A DNA stretch of 64,000 nucleotides from Methylotenera sp. (GTDB lineage Bacteria; Pseudomonadota; Gammaproteobacteria; Burkholderiales; Methylophilaceae), in contig JAUYAL010000074.1 in NCBI GenBank assembly GCA_030693535.1, positions 62,001 to 126,000 of the forward strand, read 5' to 3'. Positions 42,564 to 54,527 of this stretch are shown one piece after another; position 1 is the first letter of the stretch; the number at the start of each line of letters is the position of its first letter. A model generated the notes under the pieces. It was not told where the DNA came from and searched no databases. It saw only the letters and a program-made list of their open reading frames with translations. Made by a program: the position numbers and the translations under genes.

Positions 42564-43580
42564 TCAATCATTGCGATCTTTTTTTCTTTCCTGACCTTGC
42601 TCTTGTCTTGGTTGTTTTTCAGGATTATTGCTTTGATTCTTTTGTTTCTGATTCTGCTTAACAGGCTGCTGTTGCTCATGTTGCTGAATGGCTTTCTGTT
42701 CTGGTCTCTGATTAGGTTCTTTAGCCCTTAAATCTCTTTGCTGTGGGGTGGTTGGCGTTGCTTTCCGGTTATTCATACTTTCATTCTTAGGTGATTTCTG
42801 ATCATGATTTTCTGATCTATCTTGCTGAGGCGGCATTGCCTGTTGAGATGAATCATTACGTTGGTTAATTATCGGCTGAGTACCATCATTACGATTTATT
42901 TCTTGCCTACCCTGTTTAGGTTTCTCATGCTGAACATCTGTTCTTGGTTTCTTTTGTTCAGGATTTTGTTCACGGATATTTCGTGGGTGTTCATTTTGTT
43001 TACGCACCACAGGGTCGCGTGATTGGAATCCATAATTTTGTTGATGAAGTTCTCTTTGGTGTTCTATTTGCTTAGGATACTTATTTCCAAAGTAGTTTCT
43101 TTGATAAACTGGCAATGGTGCAGGTGCTGGAATTGAACGATGATCCCATCTATCCCATCCGCTTCTACGCTGATTCCAATCACGACCCCAATGATTGCCC
43201 CATCGAGGAGCCGCATCAAATTGCCAACCGACAAAATAAGCAGGTGGCATACGGTAATAACGTACAGGAACTCTTAATAAAAATAGCGGCACATCGTATG
43301 GATCTACAAGCCACCATGGCCCGTTATACCAAGAACTTTCGTACCAGTTATCGTCTTGATAAATCCAATATAAGCCATCGTAAAAGAAAAAATTGGCTTC
43401 CATTCGTGGGGCATAATAAACGGGGTAGCCCGGCACAATGACAAACTCTGGATAAGCTGGCACATTGATACCTATACTCACATTGGGGAGTCCTATACCA
43501 ACACTCATTTGAAGGTCAGCGGAGGTCGACGAGCTAAACAGCATCAGCAACACAATAGATACTTGACGAATTTTTAACAT
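42564..43580 (-). CDS. Secreted YXWGXW-like protein with long Gln/Asn/Pro-rich tail
   Basis: 338 residues. Signal peptide cleaved near STSA-DLQM. The first 150 residues are aromatic-rich (FVIVPGYPVYYAPRM, FFYDGLYWIYQDDNWY, WWLVDPYDVP), a pattern common to YXWGXW-type envelope proteins. The last 160 residues are low complexity: Gln, Asn, Pro, Lys and Arg dominate (QPVKQNQKQKNQSNN). The tail is surely disordered. The VSVGI-like beta start resembles the protein at 42028. Site 17 lies in its divergent promoter region. Confidence 0.75.
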   Translation of the reverse strand: MLKIRQVSIVLLMLFSSSTSADLQMSVGIGLPNVSIGINVPAYPEFVIVPGYPVYYAPRMEANFFFYDGLYWIYQDDNWYESSWYNGPWWLVDPYDVPLFLLRVPVRYYRMPPAYFVGWQFDAAPRWGNHWGRDWNQRRSGWDRWDHRSIPAPAPLPVYQRNYFGNKYPKQIEHQRELHQQNYGFQSRDPVVRKQNEHPRNIREQNPEQKKPRTDVQHEKPKQGRQEINRNDGTQPIINQRNDSSQQAMPPQQDRSENHDQKSPKNESMNNRKATPTTPQQRDLRAKEPNQRPEQKAIQQHEQQQPVKQNQKQKNQSNNPEKQPRQEQGQERKKDRND

Positions 43581-43682
43581 TTATAACCTCCAGTTTAAAA
43601 TTCATAAGAGCTACATGGCTATCCATAGAATTTGATGACCACGCTAGCTAACTGCATATTACTAACCGGAACTAAGCACTTC

Positions 43683-43698
43683 CGTTCGTTATCGCACA
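43683..43698. promoter_or_regulatory. Palindromic operator-like site 17
   Basis: CGTTCGTTATCGCACA matches 9 of 10 fixed positions. It sits midway between the divergent starts at 43580 and 43796 and could act on both. Confidence 0.55.
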
Positions 43699-43795
43699 TA
43701 CGCATATAACTGCTATACATTACACTCGGATTCAATGCACATATGTCCCCAATAATTTTTGTATCTATCCAGATGATTGTTTGAAGGTAATATTG

Positions 43796-45190
43796 ATGTA
43801 CATAAAAAAACTTGAGTGCGTTATCTTTTCAAAATTGCTAGTAATGCTAGGTTTAGCCTTGCTTGCAGGGTGTACATCAATCCCTACCATGGTGCCAGAT
43901 ATGGCAATGAGACAAGCGCATCCTGTTAAGTTAAATGGGGCGAACGGAGAGTTGAGCGTAGAGCAAAGTAAAGCAATTCTCGCTAAGCTCAAAAAGAATG
44001 GTGACGATACCAATATATTTGATAAACACTTAGCGTTGGAAGCGGAAATCGTTGGTAGCCCGTTAGTGGTGGGCAATAAGGTAGAGTTGTTGGTAGATGG
44101 ACCCATTACCTATGCGGCTATGTCAGTGGCCATAGAAAATGCAAAAGATCATATCAATATGGAAACCTACATTATTGAAAATGATGAAATAGGAAAGCAT
44201 TTTGCCGAACTATTAATTGGTAAACAACTTAGCGGGGTTCAGGTAAATTTAATTTACGATAGTGTTGGGTCGAGTAGCACACCTAATGAATTTTTTAAGC
44301 CGCTTAAAGAAAGCGGTATCAATGTGTTGGAATACAATCCTATCAATCCACTTAATGCGCGTAAAGGCTGGCAAGTCAATCAGCGTGATCACCGTAAATT
44401 GCTGATTGTTGATGGGCAAGTGGCATTCGTGGGTGGCATCAATATAAGTAGCGTATATTCCAGCGGTTCATTTAAAAAATCAAAATCCAGCAAAGATAGC
44501 CAACCTTGGCGGGATACTCATTTACGCATGGCAGGCCCAGTGGTCAGTGAGTTTCAGAAGTTGTTTATGGCAACATGGAGTCAGCAGAAAGGCGATCCGT
44601 TGGCCGCGAAAAATTATTTTCCTAATTCAATAAATCGAGGCAATGAAGTGGTACGCGCCATCGGCAGCTCACCTGAAGAACCTTACAGCCAGATATATGC
44701 AACATTAATTTCTGCTATCAATAGTGCTGAAACCCAAATATTTATTACAAATGCCTATTTTGTACCTGATCCAAAACTACTGACCGCTTTGAAAGAAGCA
44801 GTTTTGCGTGGTGTTGATGTGAGGTTATTGTTACCCGAAAAAACTGATTCAATCCTAGTGTTTTATGCCTCGCGCTCTTATTACGACGAGTTACTGAGTG
44901 CTAATGTAAAAATATATGAGCGACAAGAAGCTTTATTACACGCCAAAACTGCACTGATAGATGGCGTTTGGTCGACCATAGGCTCTACCAATCTTGATTG
45001 GCGAAGTTTTACCAATAATCAAGAAATTAATGCGGTAGTGCTGGGGCAAGGTTTCGGTAAGCAAATGCAAACTATGTTTGAAAACGACCTAGCATCTTCT
45101 AAACTTATTACATTAGAATCATGGAGAAGTCGCTCAATTGGCGCTCGCATCAAAGAGCGAGCAGCGCGTTTATGGGCGCGTTTTTTATAA
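43796..45190 (+). CDS. Phospholipase D/cardiolipin synthase-like lipoprotein
   Basis: 464 residues from ATG 43796 (AAGG seven bases upstream). Lipobox LAGC near 28. Two HKD motifs mark the PLD superfamily: HRKLLIVDGQVAFVGG near 200 and HAKTALIDGVWSTIGSTN near 382. The layout is that of ClsC-type synthases, which join phospholipids to cardiolipin, but the lipobox is unusual for cytosol-facing Cls and would place it in the periplasm. The next gene begins directly at its stop. Hydrolase or phospholipid transferase remain possible. Confidence 0.85.
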   Translation: MYIKKLECVIFSKLLVMLGLALLAGCTSIPTMVPDMAMRQAHPVKLNGANGELSVEQSKAILAKLKKNGDDTNIFDKHLALEAEIVGSPLVVGNKVELLVDGPITYAAMSVAIENAKDHINMETYIIENDEIGKHFAELLIGKQLSGVQVNLIYDSVGSSSTPNEFFKPLKESGINVLEYNPINPLNARKGWQVNQRDHRKLLIVDGQVAFVGGINISSVYSSGSFKKSKSSKDSQPWRDTHLRMAGPVVSEFQKLFMATWSQQKGDPLAAKNYFPNSINRGNEVVRAIGSSPEEPYSQIYATLISAINSAETQIFITNAYFVPDPKLLTALKEAVLRGVDVRLLLPEKTDSILVFYASRSYYDELLSANVKIYERQEALLHAKTALIDGVWSTIGSTNLDWRSFTNNQEINAVVLGQGFGKQMQTMFENDLASSKLITLESWRSRSIGARIKERAARLWARFL

Positions 45191-46159
45191 ATGAAACTTG
45201 ACGCTCACATTAAAGAAATTTGTAGTCGCATTATTAGCCATAGCCAAATTTTAAAAATCAGTCAATGGCGCAGGATGTCAGTTATTGGCATTATTTTTTG
45301 TGGATTAATATTCAGCGAAAAAACTTTAGCTGCTGATGTCTATGCAGTAAATTCTTCTGTGGCCGCATTAAAATCCAAGTACACAGAGCTTAATAATCAG
45401 TTACAAAATAACCAGTTTAAACGATCTCTATTTCTTAACTCTGCAGAATCTTCGCACAATCTAAAGGGTGAGATTTATGCGGTAGTTGACTATTCTTTTA
45501 CCACTTTCAATACCGCATTCAATAACCCCGCGCATTGGTGTGATGCACTAATACTAAATATCAACATCAAGTACTGCCATATGGAGAACAGTAAAGTAGG
45601 AAATGTTCTGATGCTTAATATAGGTAAAAAATATCCTCAATCTTTAGCAGACACATATCCCATTAAATTCAAATATAGCGAAATGGTTTCAACGTCAAAT
45701 TACTTCGCTACTGAGCTTGATTCTAAAGAAGGCCCTTTAGGCACTTATGATTATCGTATATTGATTGAGGCTATGCCACTTAAGGATGGATATACATTCT
45801 TACATTTTACTTATGCCTACTCCTTTGGCTTAGCCGGTCGACTCGCTATGCAAACTTACCTTGCAACTATCGGCAGAAATAAGATTGGATTTACCATCAC
45901 TGGCAAACAAAGCGATGGTCAACTGACTTATATTAAAGGTATCAGAGGCGTTGTAGAGCGTAATACCATGCGCTATTACCTAGCAATTGATGCGTATCTT
46001 GAAGCGCTGACTGCACCCAAGGATACTCAGTTTGAGAAAAGCTTGCAGTATTGGTATAGCAACAGTGAGCAATATGCCAGCCAATTACATGAGGTAGAGC
46101 TGGATGAATATCTTGATATGAAACGTAAAGAGTATCAGCGCCAGCAGACGCCACAATAG
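45191..46159 (+). CDS. Secreted hypothetical protein paired with the PLD-like gene
   Basis: 322 residues. ATG 45191 directly abuts the PLD-like stop, so translation is coupled. A hydrophobic stretch (about 30-46, VIGIIFCGLIFSEKTLA) is probably a signal or anchor with a long basic N-terminus. The mature part is a mixed alpha/beta domain (AVVDYSFTTFNTAFNNPAHW, HFTYAYSFGLAGRLAMQTYL) that loosely recalls START-like lipid-binding folds. Two cysteines (HWCDAL, KYCHME). No family is recognised with confidence. Confidence 0.7.
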   Translation: MKLDAHIKEICSRIISHSQILKISQWRRMSVIGIIFCGLIFSEKTLAADVYAVNSSVAALKSKYTELNNQLQNNQFKRSLFLNSAESSHNLKGEIYAVVDYSFTTFNTAFNNPAHWCDALILNINIKYCHMENSKVGNVLMLNIGKKYPQSLADTYPIKFKYSEMVSTSNYFATELDSKEGPLGTYDYRILIEAMPLKDGYTFLHFTYAYSFGLAGRLAMQTYLATIGRNKIGFTITGKQSDGQLTYIKGIRGVVERNTMRYYLAIDAYLEALTAPKDTQFEKSLQYWYSNSEQYASQLHEVELDEYLDMKRKEYQRQQTPQ

Positions 46160-49265
<3,106 letters not shown>

Positions 49266-49275
49266 CAGGAGAAAA

Positions 49276-49815
49276 ATGATCATGAAAAACTCTGGCTCGA
49301 TAAAAAAACTTTTTTCCTACATAGCGTTACCTAGCATTTTAAGTTTGTTAGTGGCTTCTAGTTTAGCTTTATCTTCATGTGGATTTCATCTTCGTGGTGT
49401 TGCAGAGCTTTCTTTTAAAACCGTCTTCGTTCAAGGCCGTACACTGAGCATTTCCAGAGAACTGCATCAGTCATTCAAAAATAATGGCATTAAGGTCGTT
49501 GACAATATAGCTGATGCAGAGCTCTTAGTTGAAATGATTAATGAAACGAATGAAAAACGCATTCTGTCATTAAGTGGTGGTGGCGTAGTACGTGAATTCG
49601 AACTCAATTATCGAGTGAATTTTAGAACGCGGGAACCTGCCAACCCGCTTTGGAGCGCACCACAATCGGTGCAGTCTCGCCGAGACTTTTCATATAACGA
49701 CAATGCTTTACTTGGCAAGTTAGATGAAGAAGCCAAGTTAAACACCGATATGCGAAGTGATGCGGTACGTGAAATTATTCGCAGATTATCTGCAATTAAG
49801 CTGATGCCTAAGTAA
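49276..49815 (+). CDS. lptE: LPS-assembly lipoprotein LptE
   Basis: Plug of the LptD translocon in the outer membrane. 179 residues from ATG 49276, with AGGAG six bases upstream. Lipobox LSSC near 37, then the conserved start GFHLRG. LSLSGGG-type and EFELNYRVNFRTR segments are typical. The N-terminus has a long leader (MIMKNSGSIKKLFSYIALPS); ATG 49282 is another possible start. It follows leuS, its usual neighbour. Confidence 0.92.
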   Translation: MIMKNSGSIKKLFSYIALPSILSLLVASSLALSSCGFHLRGVAELSFKTVFVQGRTLSISRELHQSFKNNGIKVVDNIADAELLVEMINETNEKRILSLSGGGVVREFELNYRVNFRTREPANPLWSAPQSVQSRRDFSYNDNALLGKLDEEAKLNTDMRSDAVREIIRRLSAIKLMPK

Positions 49816-49824
49816 TTATTCTGA

Positions 49825-50838
49825 ATGCAATTAGCTCAAACGCAACTTGAAAAACATCTTAGCCTAGACCTACAATCACTCTATGTGTTGGTAGGCGATG
49901 AACCATTAGCACAACGTGAAAGTTTGGATGCTATTCGCGCTGCCGCACGTGCGCAAGGCTTTGATGAGCGGAATAGTTTAATGGTTGATCGCTATTTCAA
50001 TTGGCAGCAGATTCAATCTTATGGTCAATCAATCTCATTATTTGCTAGCCGTAGATTATTAGAAATACATATCCCTTCAGGCAAGCCAGGAATAGATGGC
50101 GGAAAAGCACTGCAAGCTTTAGCCAGCAAGGCAATCCCAGACACGACTGTGGTCGTTATTCTACCAAAATTGGAGCGTGAAGCTAAAAGTAGCGCTTGGT
50201 TTACTGCGCTTGAAAAGCAAGCCGTAGTTATTGTAATTGATGAGGTGAATGCTTCGAATTTACCAAAATGGATTGCATCTCGATTGGCAAAACAAGGCCA
50301 ACAAGCTAGTCAGCAAACATTAGAGTTTTTAGCGCATCAAGTAGAAGGCAATTTACTCGCAGCCAACCAAGAAGTACAAAAACTTGGGCTTTTATATCCG
50401 CATGGGGAATTGACAGATGCCGCGGTGCGCGATGCTGTGCTGAATGTATCACGTTATGATGCCTTTCAACTTGGAGATGCTGTACTTGCTGGTGATGCCG
50501 CTCGAACTGTGAGAATTCTGCAGGGCCTGCAAGACGAAGGTGAGAATGCCGTTGCAGTCATGAATCCGCTGATGTGGGTATTGCGCCCTTTGGTGCGTAT
50601 TAAACAAGCTGAAATGCGTGGTGAAAATTTGATGGTTGCCATGACGAATGCACGCATTTACGGGGACAAGCAATCATTAGTAAAAAGAGCTTTGGCAAGA
50701 TTAAGCTTACGTCAATTAGAAGCCGCAATACAGAAGCTCGCAGACATAGATAAAACAGCCAAGGGCGTGATGTTAGGTGACGCTTGGCTGGAGATTTCTC
50801 GACTTTGCTTTGGGCTGGCACGGGTACGTGGGCGCTAG
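49825..50838 (+). CDS. holA: DNA polymerase III delta subunit
   Basis: Clamp-loader subunit that opens the beta clamp. 337 residues. N-terminal DNA_pol3_delta domain: LYVLVGDEPLAQRESLDAIR near 21 and LFASRRLLEIHIPSGKPG near 71. C-terminal helical collar (FQLGDAVLAGDAARTVRIL). It lies 9 bp after lptE, the standard order. Confidence 0.94.
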   Translation: MQLAQTQLEKHLSLDLQSLYVLVGDEPLAQRESLDAIRAAARAQGFDERNSLMVDRYFNWQQIQSYGQSISLFASRRLLEIHIPSGKPGIDGGKALQALASKAIPDTTVVVILPKLEREAKSSAWFTALEKQAVVIVIDEVNASNLPKWIASRLAKQGQQASQQTLEFLAHQVEGNLLAANQEVQKLGLLYPHGELTDAAVRDAVLNVSRYDAFQLGDAVLAGDAARTVRILQGLQDEGENAVAVMNPLMWVLRPLVRIKQAEMRGENLMVAMTNARIYGDKQSLVKRALARLSLRQLEAAIQKLADIDKTAKGVMLGDAWLEISRLCFGLARVRGR

Positions 50839-50870
50839 TACATTACATCAATTAAAAAGTATAATCGCTT

Positions 50871-52127
50871 ATGGACATTAAAAACTACATGCAACAAATG
50901 GGTGTCGAAGCGCGCAAAGCTTCGCGCTTGATGGCAAGCGCCGATACCAACATCAAAAATATTGCGCTAACGCATATTGCAAAAGCAATTTTGCGTGAGA
51001 AAAACGCTCTCCTTGCGGCAAACAGATTAGACTTGAGTGCAGCACGTACAAGTGGCCTAGATGACGCCATGTTAGATAGGCTCACCATTACTGAAAAATC
51101 TATCAACACCATGGCTGAAGGCTTAACGCAAATTACTAATCTTGCTGACCCGATTGGTGAAATGACTGATTTTAAATATCGTCCTAGTGGCATACAAATT
51201 GGAAAAATGCGTGTGCCGCTTGGCGTGATTGGTATAATTTATGAAGCTCGCCCAAATGTAACGGTTGACGCCGCTGGTTTGTGTATCAAGTCCGGCAATG
51301 CAGCCATTTTACGTGGTGGTTCTGAAGCTATTCATTGCAATCAAGCACTGGCTAAACTTGTGCACGAAGGCTTAGCCGCAGCGGGCTTACCGACTACAGC
51401 TGTGCAAGTAGTAGAAACCACGGATCGCGCGGCAGTCGGTGAACTCATTACGATGAAACAGTATGTAGACGTAATTGTACCCCGTGGTGGCAAAGGTTTA
51501 ATTGAACGCATTTCAAATGATGCGCGAATTCCTGTGATTAAGCATTTAGATGGTAATTGCCATGTGTATGTAGATGATGAAGCGGACTTTGATAAAGCTT
51601 TACGCATTGTAGAAAATAGCAAAACACAACGACTTGGCACTTGCAATACGGCGGAATCACTGTTGATTGCTCGCTCTGTTGCCAAAACCATGTTGCCGAA
51701 AATAGCAGATATGCTGACCTCGCACGGTATTGAAATCCGCGGTTGCGCAGAAACTTGTACTTTGGTGAAACAAGCCAAATTAGCAACTGAAGAAGATTTT
51801 TACACTGAATATTTAGCAGCGATTATCTCTTGCAAAGTGGTCGGTGGTTTAGATGAAGCGATTGCGCATATCAACCAACACTCGTCACAGCATACTGAGG
51901 CAATTATTACTGAAAACTATACGAAAGCACGCAAATTCCTGCGTGAAGTTGATTCAAGCAGCGTAATGGTGAATGCCTCAACTCGCTTTGCGGATGGTTT
52001 TGAATATGGCTTGGGCGCTGAAATCGGAATTTCAACCGATAAACTACATGCTCGTGGCCCAGTTGGTTTAGAAGGCTTAACTTCGCTTAAATATATTGTG
52101 TTGGGCGACGGTCAAGTTAGAGCTTAA
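50871..52127 (+). CDS. proA: Gamma-glutamyl phosphate reductase
   Basis: Second step of proline synthesis: NADPH reduction of gamma-glutamyl phosphate to the semialdehyde. 418 residues. Aldehyde-dehydrogenase fold with [20 protein letters not shown], the catalytic Cys in [13 protein letters not shown] (near 262) and [20 protein letters not shown] near the C-terminus. Follows holA by 32 bp and abuts nadD. Confidence 0.96.
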   Translation: MDIKNYMQQMGVEARKASRLMASADTNIKNIALTHIAKAILREKNALLAANRLDLSAARTSGLDDAMLDRLTITEKSINTMAEGLTQITNLADPIGEMTDFKYRPSGIQIGKMRVPLGVIGIIYEARPNVTVDAAGLCIKSGNAAILRGGSEAIHCNQALAKLVHEGLAAAGLPTTAVQVVETTDRAAVGELITMKQYVDVIVPRGGKGLIERISNDARIPVIKHLDGNCHVYVDDEADFDKALRIVENSKTQRLGTCNTAESLLIARSVAKTMLPKIADMLTSHGIEIRGCAETCTLVKQAKLATEEDFYTEYLAAIISCKVVGGLDEAIAHINQHSSQHTEAIITENYTKARKFLREVDSSSVMVNASTRFADGFEYGLGAEIGISTDKLHARGPVGLEGLTSLKYIVLGDGQVRA

Positions 52128-52826
52128 ATGCAGTCACAATCTATTGTTAAGCCGATTACAAAACAGGTCATTGGACTTCTGGGTGGCACATTCAACCCTA
52201 TTCATTTTGGGCATTTACGCATGGCGCAAGAACTGGCGGAATCACTCAATTTAGATGAAGTCCGGTTTATTCCTTCTGCTAGTCCGCCACATAAATTAAC
52301 ACCTCTTGTTTCTGCAGAACAACGTGCGGCTATGGTGCAATTAGCCATAGCCAACAATCCACTCTTTAGATTTGATGGCCGCGAGTTGCATAGAATGGCA
52401 TCCAACAATATGCCATCTTACACAATAGATACACTGCAAAGCTTACGTAACGAACTTGGAGAAAACATAAGCCTTGTACTGTTCATGGGTAGCGATGCCT
52501 TTAGCAAATTCAATACTTGGCATCGATGGGATGAAATTATTAGTTTATGCCACATTGCACTGGTTCATAGACCTTTACTATCAATTAAGGAACCTTTATC
52601 AAAGGTATTAGAGGCTTTTTTACAGATGCATTACACAGAAAATGTGAATGATTTACACGAAGCCACAGCAGGCTATATCACGATGCAACCCATTACACTA
52701 CTTGATATTTCATCTACAGTCATTCGTAACAAATTACAAAAAGAACAGTCTATGTATTATCTAACACCTGATTGTGTAATTAATTATATTGAAAGTAACG
52801 CGCTATATCATTCAATGACTCAATAA
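52128..52826 (+). CDS. nadD: Nicotinate-nucleotide adenylyltransferase
   Basis: Forms deamido-NAD from NaMN and ATP. 232 residues. GGTFNPIHFGHLRMAQEL near 19 carries the HxGH motif, FMGSDAFSKFNTWHRWDEI near 122, and the C-terminal ISSTVIRNKL is the ISSTxxR signature. ATG 52128 follows the proA stop with no gap, so the two are coupled. Confidence 0.95.
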   Translation: MQSQSIVKPITKQVIGLLGGTFNPIHFGHLRMAQELAESLNLDEVRFIPSASPPHKLTPLVSAEQRAAMVQLAIANNPLFRFDGRELHRMASNNMPSYTIDTLQSLRNELGENISLVLFMGSDAFSKFNTWHRWDEIISLCHIALVHRPLLSIKEPLSKVLEAFLQMHYTENVNDLHEATAGYITMQPITLLDISSTVIRNKLQKEQSMYYLTPDCVINYIESNALYHSMTQ

Positions 52827-52903
52827 CTTAACTATATTTTACTTTTAGGCTAACAAAAAGTCATTACCATATTGGACTATGCTTTTACCAAAGGAATATC
52901 ATC

Positions 52904-54475
52904 ATGCTCATACAAATATATTCTAAACACTTAATATTAATCTCGCTGACTGCGGTCACATTATTCACTTCTGCATGCGGAACGAATCCCGTGACTAAAA
53001 AAAGAGAGTTTCAAATTGTCTCTGAATCTCAAGAAATATCCATCGGTAAAAAAAATTACGGACCCGCACGCCAATCACAAGGTGGTGATTACATTATCGA
53101 CCCTGAACTCACGGCATATGTGCAAAGCGTAGGAGATAAGCTTGCAGCAGTTGCTGACCGAAAACTCCCTTATGAATACGCGGTACTAAATGATTCTGTA
53201 CCCAACGCATGGGCGATGCCTGGCGGAAAAATTGCCTTTAACCGTGGTTTACTTTATGAATTAAATAGCGAAGCTGAGCTTGCCGCCGTGATGGGGCATG
53301 AAATGGTGCATGCCGCAGCAAGACATGGTGCAAAAAGTATGGAACGTGGCATATTCATGCAAGGCGCAATGATTGCAGTGGGAATCGGCGCGCAAAATAC
53401 TGACTATGCAAACCTGATTGTAGGCGGTGCGCAAGTAGGAGCACAACTTACCATGAGTAAATATGGACGCGATGCAGAAAGTGAATCTGACTTGTACGGC
53501 ATGCAATATATGAAAAAAGCGGGTTACGACCCTGCCGCTGCTGTAACCTTACAAGAAACTTTTGTGCGTTTAAGTGCTGACCGTACAAGTAATTTTATTC
53601 AAGGATTATTTGCCAGCCACCCACCATCACCTGAACGTGTGGCTGCCAACAAAATTACGCTCGCTAAAGTCGGCGCTGGTGGAGAGTGGGGTAAAGAAAT
53701 TTATGCGCAAAAGGTAGGCAAACTGAAGTCTACTCAAGCCGCCTATAAAGCGTATGACGAAGGCGTGAAAGCACTTGCTGCTAATGACGCCACGAAAGCC
53801 ACCTCACTAGCGAAACAAGCTATTGCAGGTGAGCCACGCGAGGCGCGCTTTCAAGAGCTGTTGGGAGACATTGCTTTAACGCAGAAAAAACCAGAAGAGG
53901 CTTTATCATTTTATAATAAAGCCATCAAAATGCAGCCTGATTACTTTAAACCACATATACAAAGTGGCATTGCGCTATTCAATTTAGGGAAAAAAGCCGA
54001 AGCAGAGCCTTTCCTTAAACGGGCTAATGAACTTCTTCCCACAGCCCCAGGCCATGCGCTGTTAGGCCAAATCGCTGAAGAGCGTGGTCAAATAGATGTA
54101 GCATTGCAACATTATCAAATTGCTGCAGATTCAAATTCAAGTATTGGCAAAGAAGCCACAGCGCGTGCCGTACACCTAGATTTACCACGTAACCCAGCGA
54201 AGTATATTCAGGGAGGGGCACAGGCGGATAATGCAGGTAATTTATTTGCCGTCGTTCAAAATAGCACCGCAATTCCAGTTGGCCGCGTTCAAGTACGCGT
54301 AGTGAAATATGATGCCAAAACAGGACGAGTAGTGTCACAAAGCGCACCTTTAATCATTAAAGGCGGTGTAGCCCCAGGTAAGCGCAATCAAGTGGCTGTC
54401 GGCACTAAAGTAGCTACAGAAAAAGAAGTCCAGTTATATAAAGTGGTGGTAGAGGCTGCCGAGTTAGCACAATAG
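52904..54475 (+). CDS. M48-family metalloprotease lipoprotein with TPR repeats
   Basis: 523 residues. Lipobox TSAC near 25 (CGTNPVTKKREFQ), zinc site HEMVHAAARH near 136 and downstream Glu in DAESESDLYGMQYM near 195. Then TPR-like repeats at about 285-420 (RFQELLGDIALTQKKPEEAL) and a beta-rich C-terminal domain. It resembles BepA/LoiP-type periplasmic proteases that clear misassembled outer-membrane proteins, including LptD. The C-terminal 100-residue domain is an addition to BepA. The start has AAGGA upstream. Confidence 0.88.
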   Translation: MLIQIYSKHLILISLTAVTLFTSACGTNPVTKKREFQIVSESQEISIGKKNYGPARQSQGGDYIIDPELTAYVQSVGDKLAAVADRKLPYEYAVLNDSVPNAWAMPGGKIAFNRGLLYELNSEAELAAVMGHEMVHAAARHGAKSMERGIFMQGAMIAVGIGAQNTDYANLIVGGAQVGAQLTMSKYGRDAESESDLYGMQYMKKAGYDPAAAVTLQETFVRLSADRTSNFIQGLFASHPPSPERVAANKITLAKVGAGGEWGKEIYAQKVGKLKSTQAAYKAYDEGVKALAANDATKATSLAKQAIAGEPREARFQELLGDIALTQKKPEEALSFYNKAIKMQPDYFKPHIQSGIALFNLGKKAEAEPFLKRANELLPTAPGHALLGQIAEERGQIDVALQHYQIAADSNSSIGKEATARAVHLDLPRNPAKYIQGGAQADNAGNLFAVVQNSTAIPVGRVQVRVVKYDAKTGRVVSQSAPLIIKGGVAPGKRNQVAVGTKVATEKEVQLYKVVVEAAELAQ

Positions 54476-54527
54476 ACTCTTGATAACAAGGTGAATAGTG
54501 CCTTTGCATAGCAATCTTTAATTTGTT

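Noticed and set aside
42015..42661. Plus-strand hydrophobic open frames opposite the two secreted proteins
   Set aside because: Antisense of Arg/Asn-rich and Gln-rich codons; start sites lack ribosome-binding sequences.
11499..43698. Reading the palindromes as LexA or Fur boxes
   Set aside because: LexA CTGT-N8-ACAG and Fur AT-rich hexamer patterns do not fit the CG-cored TGTnCGnnnnCGnACA sites.
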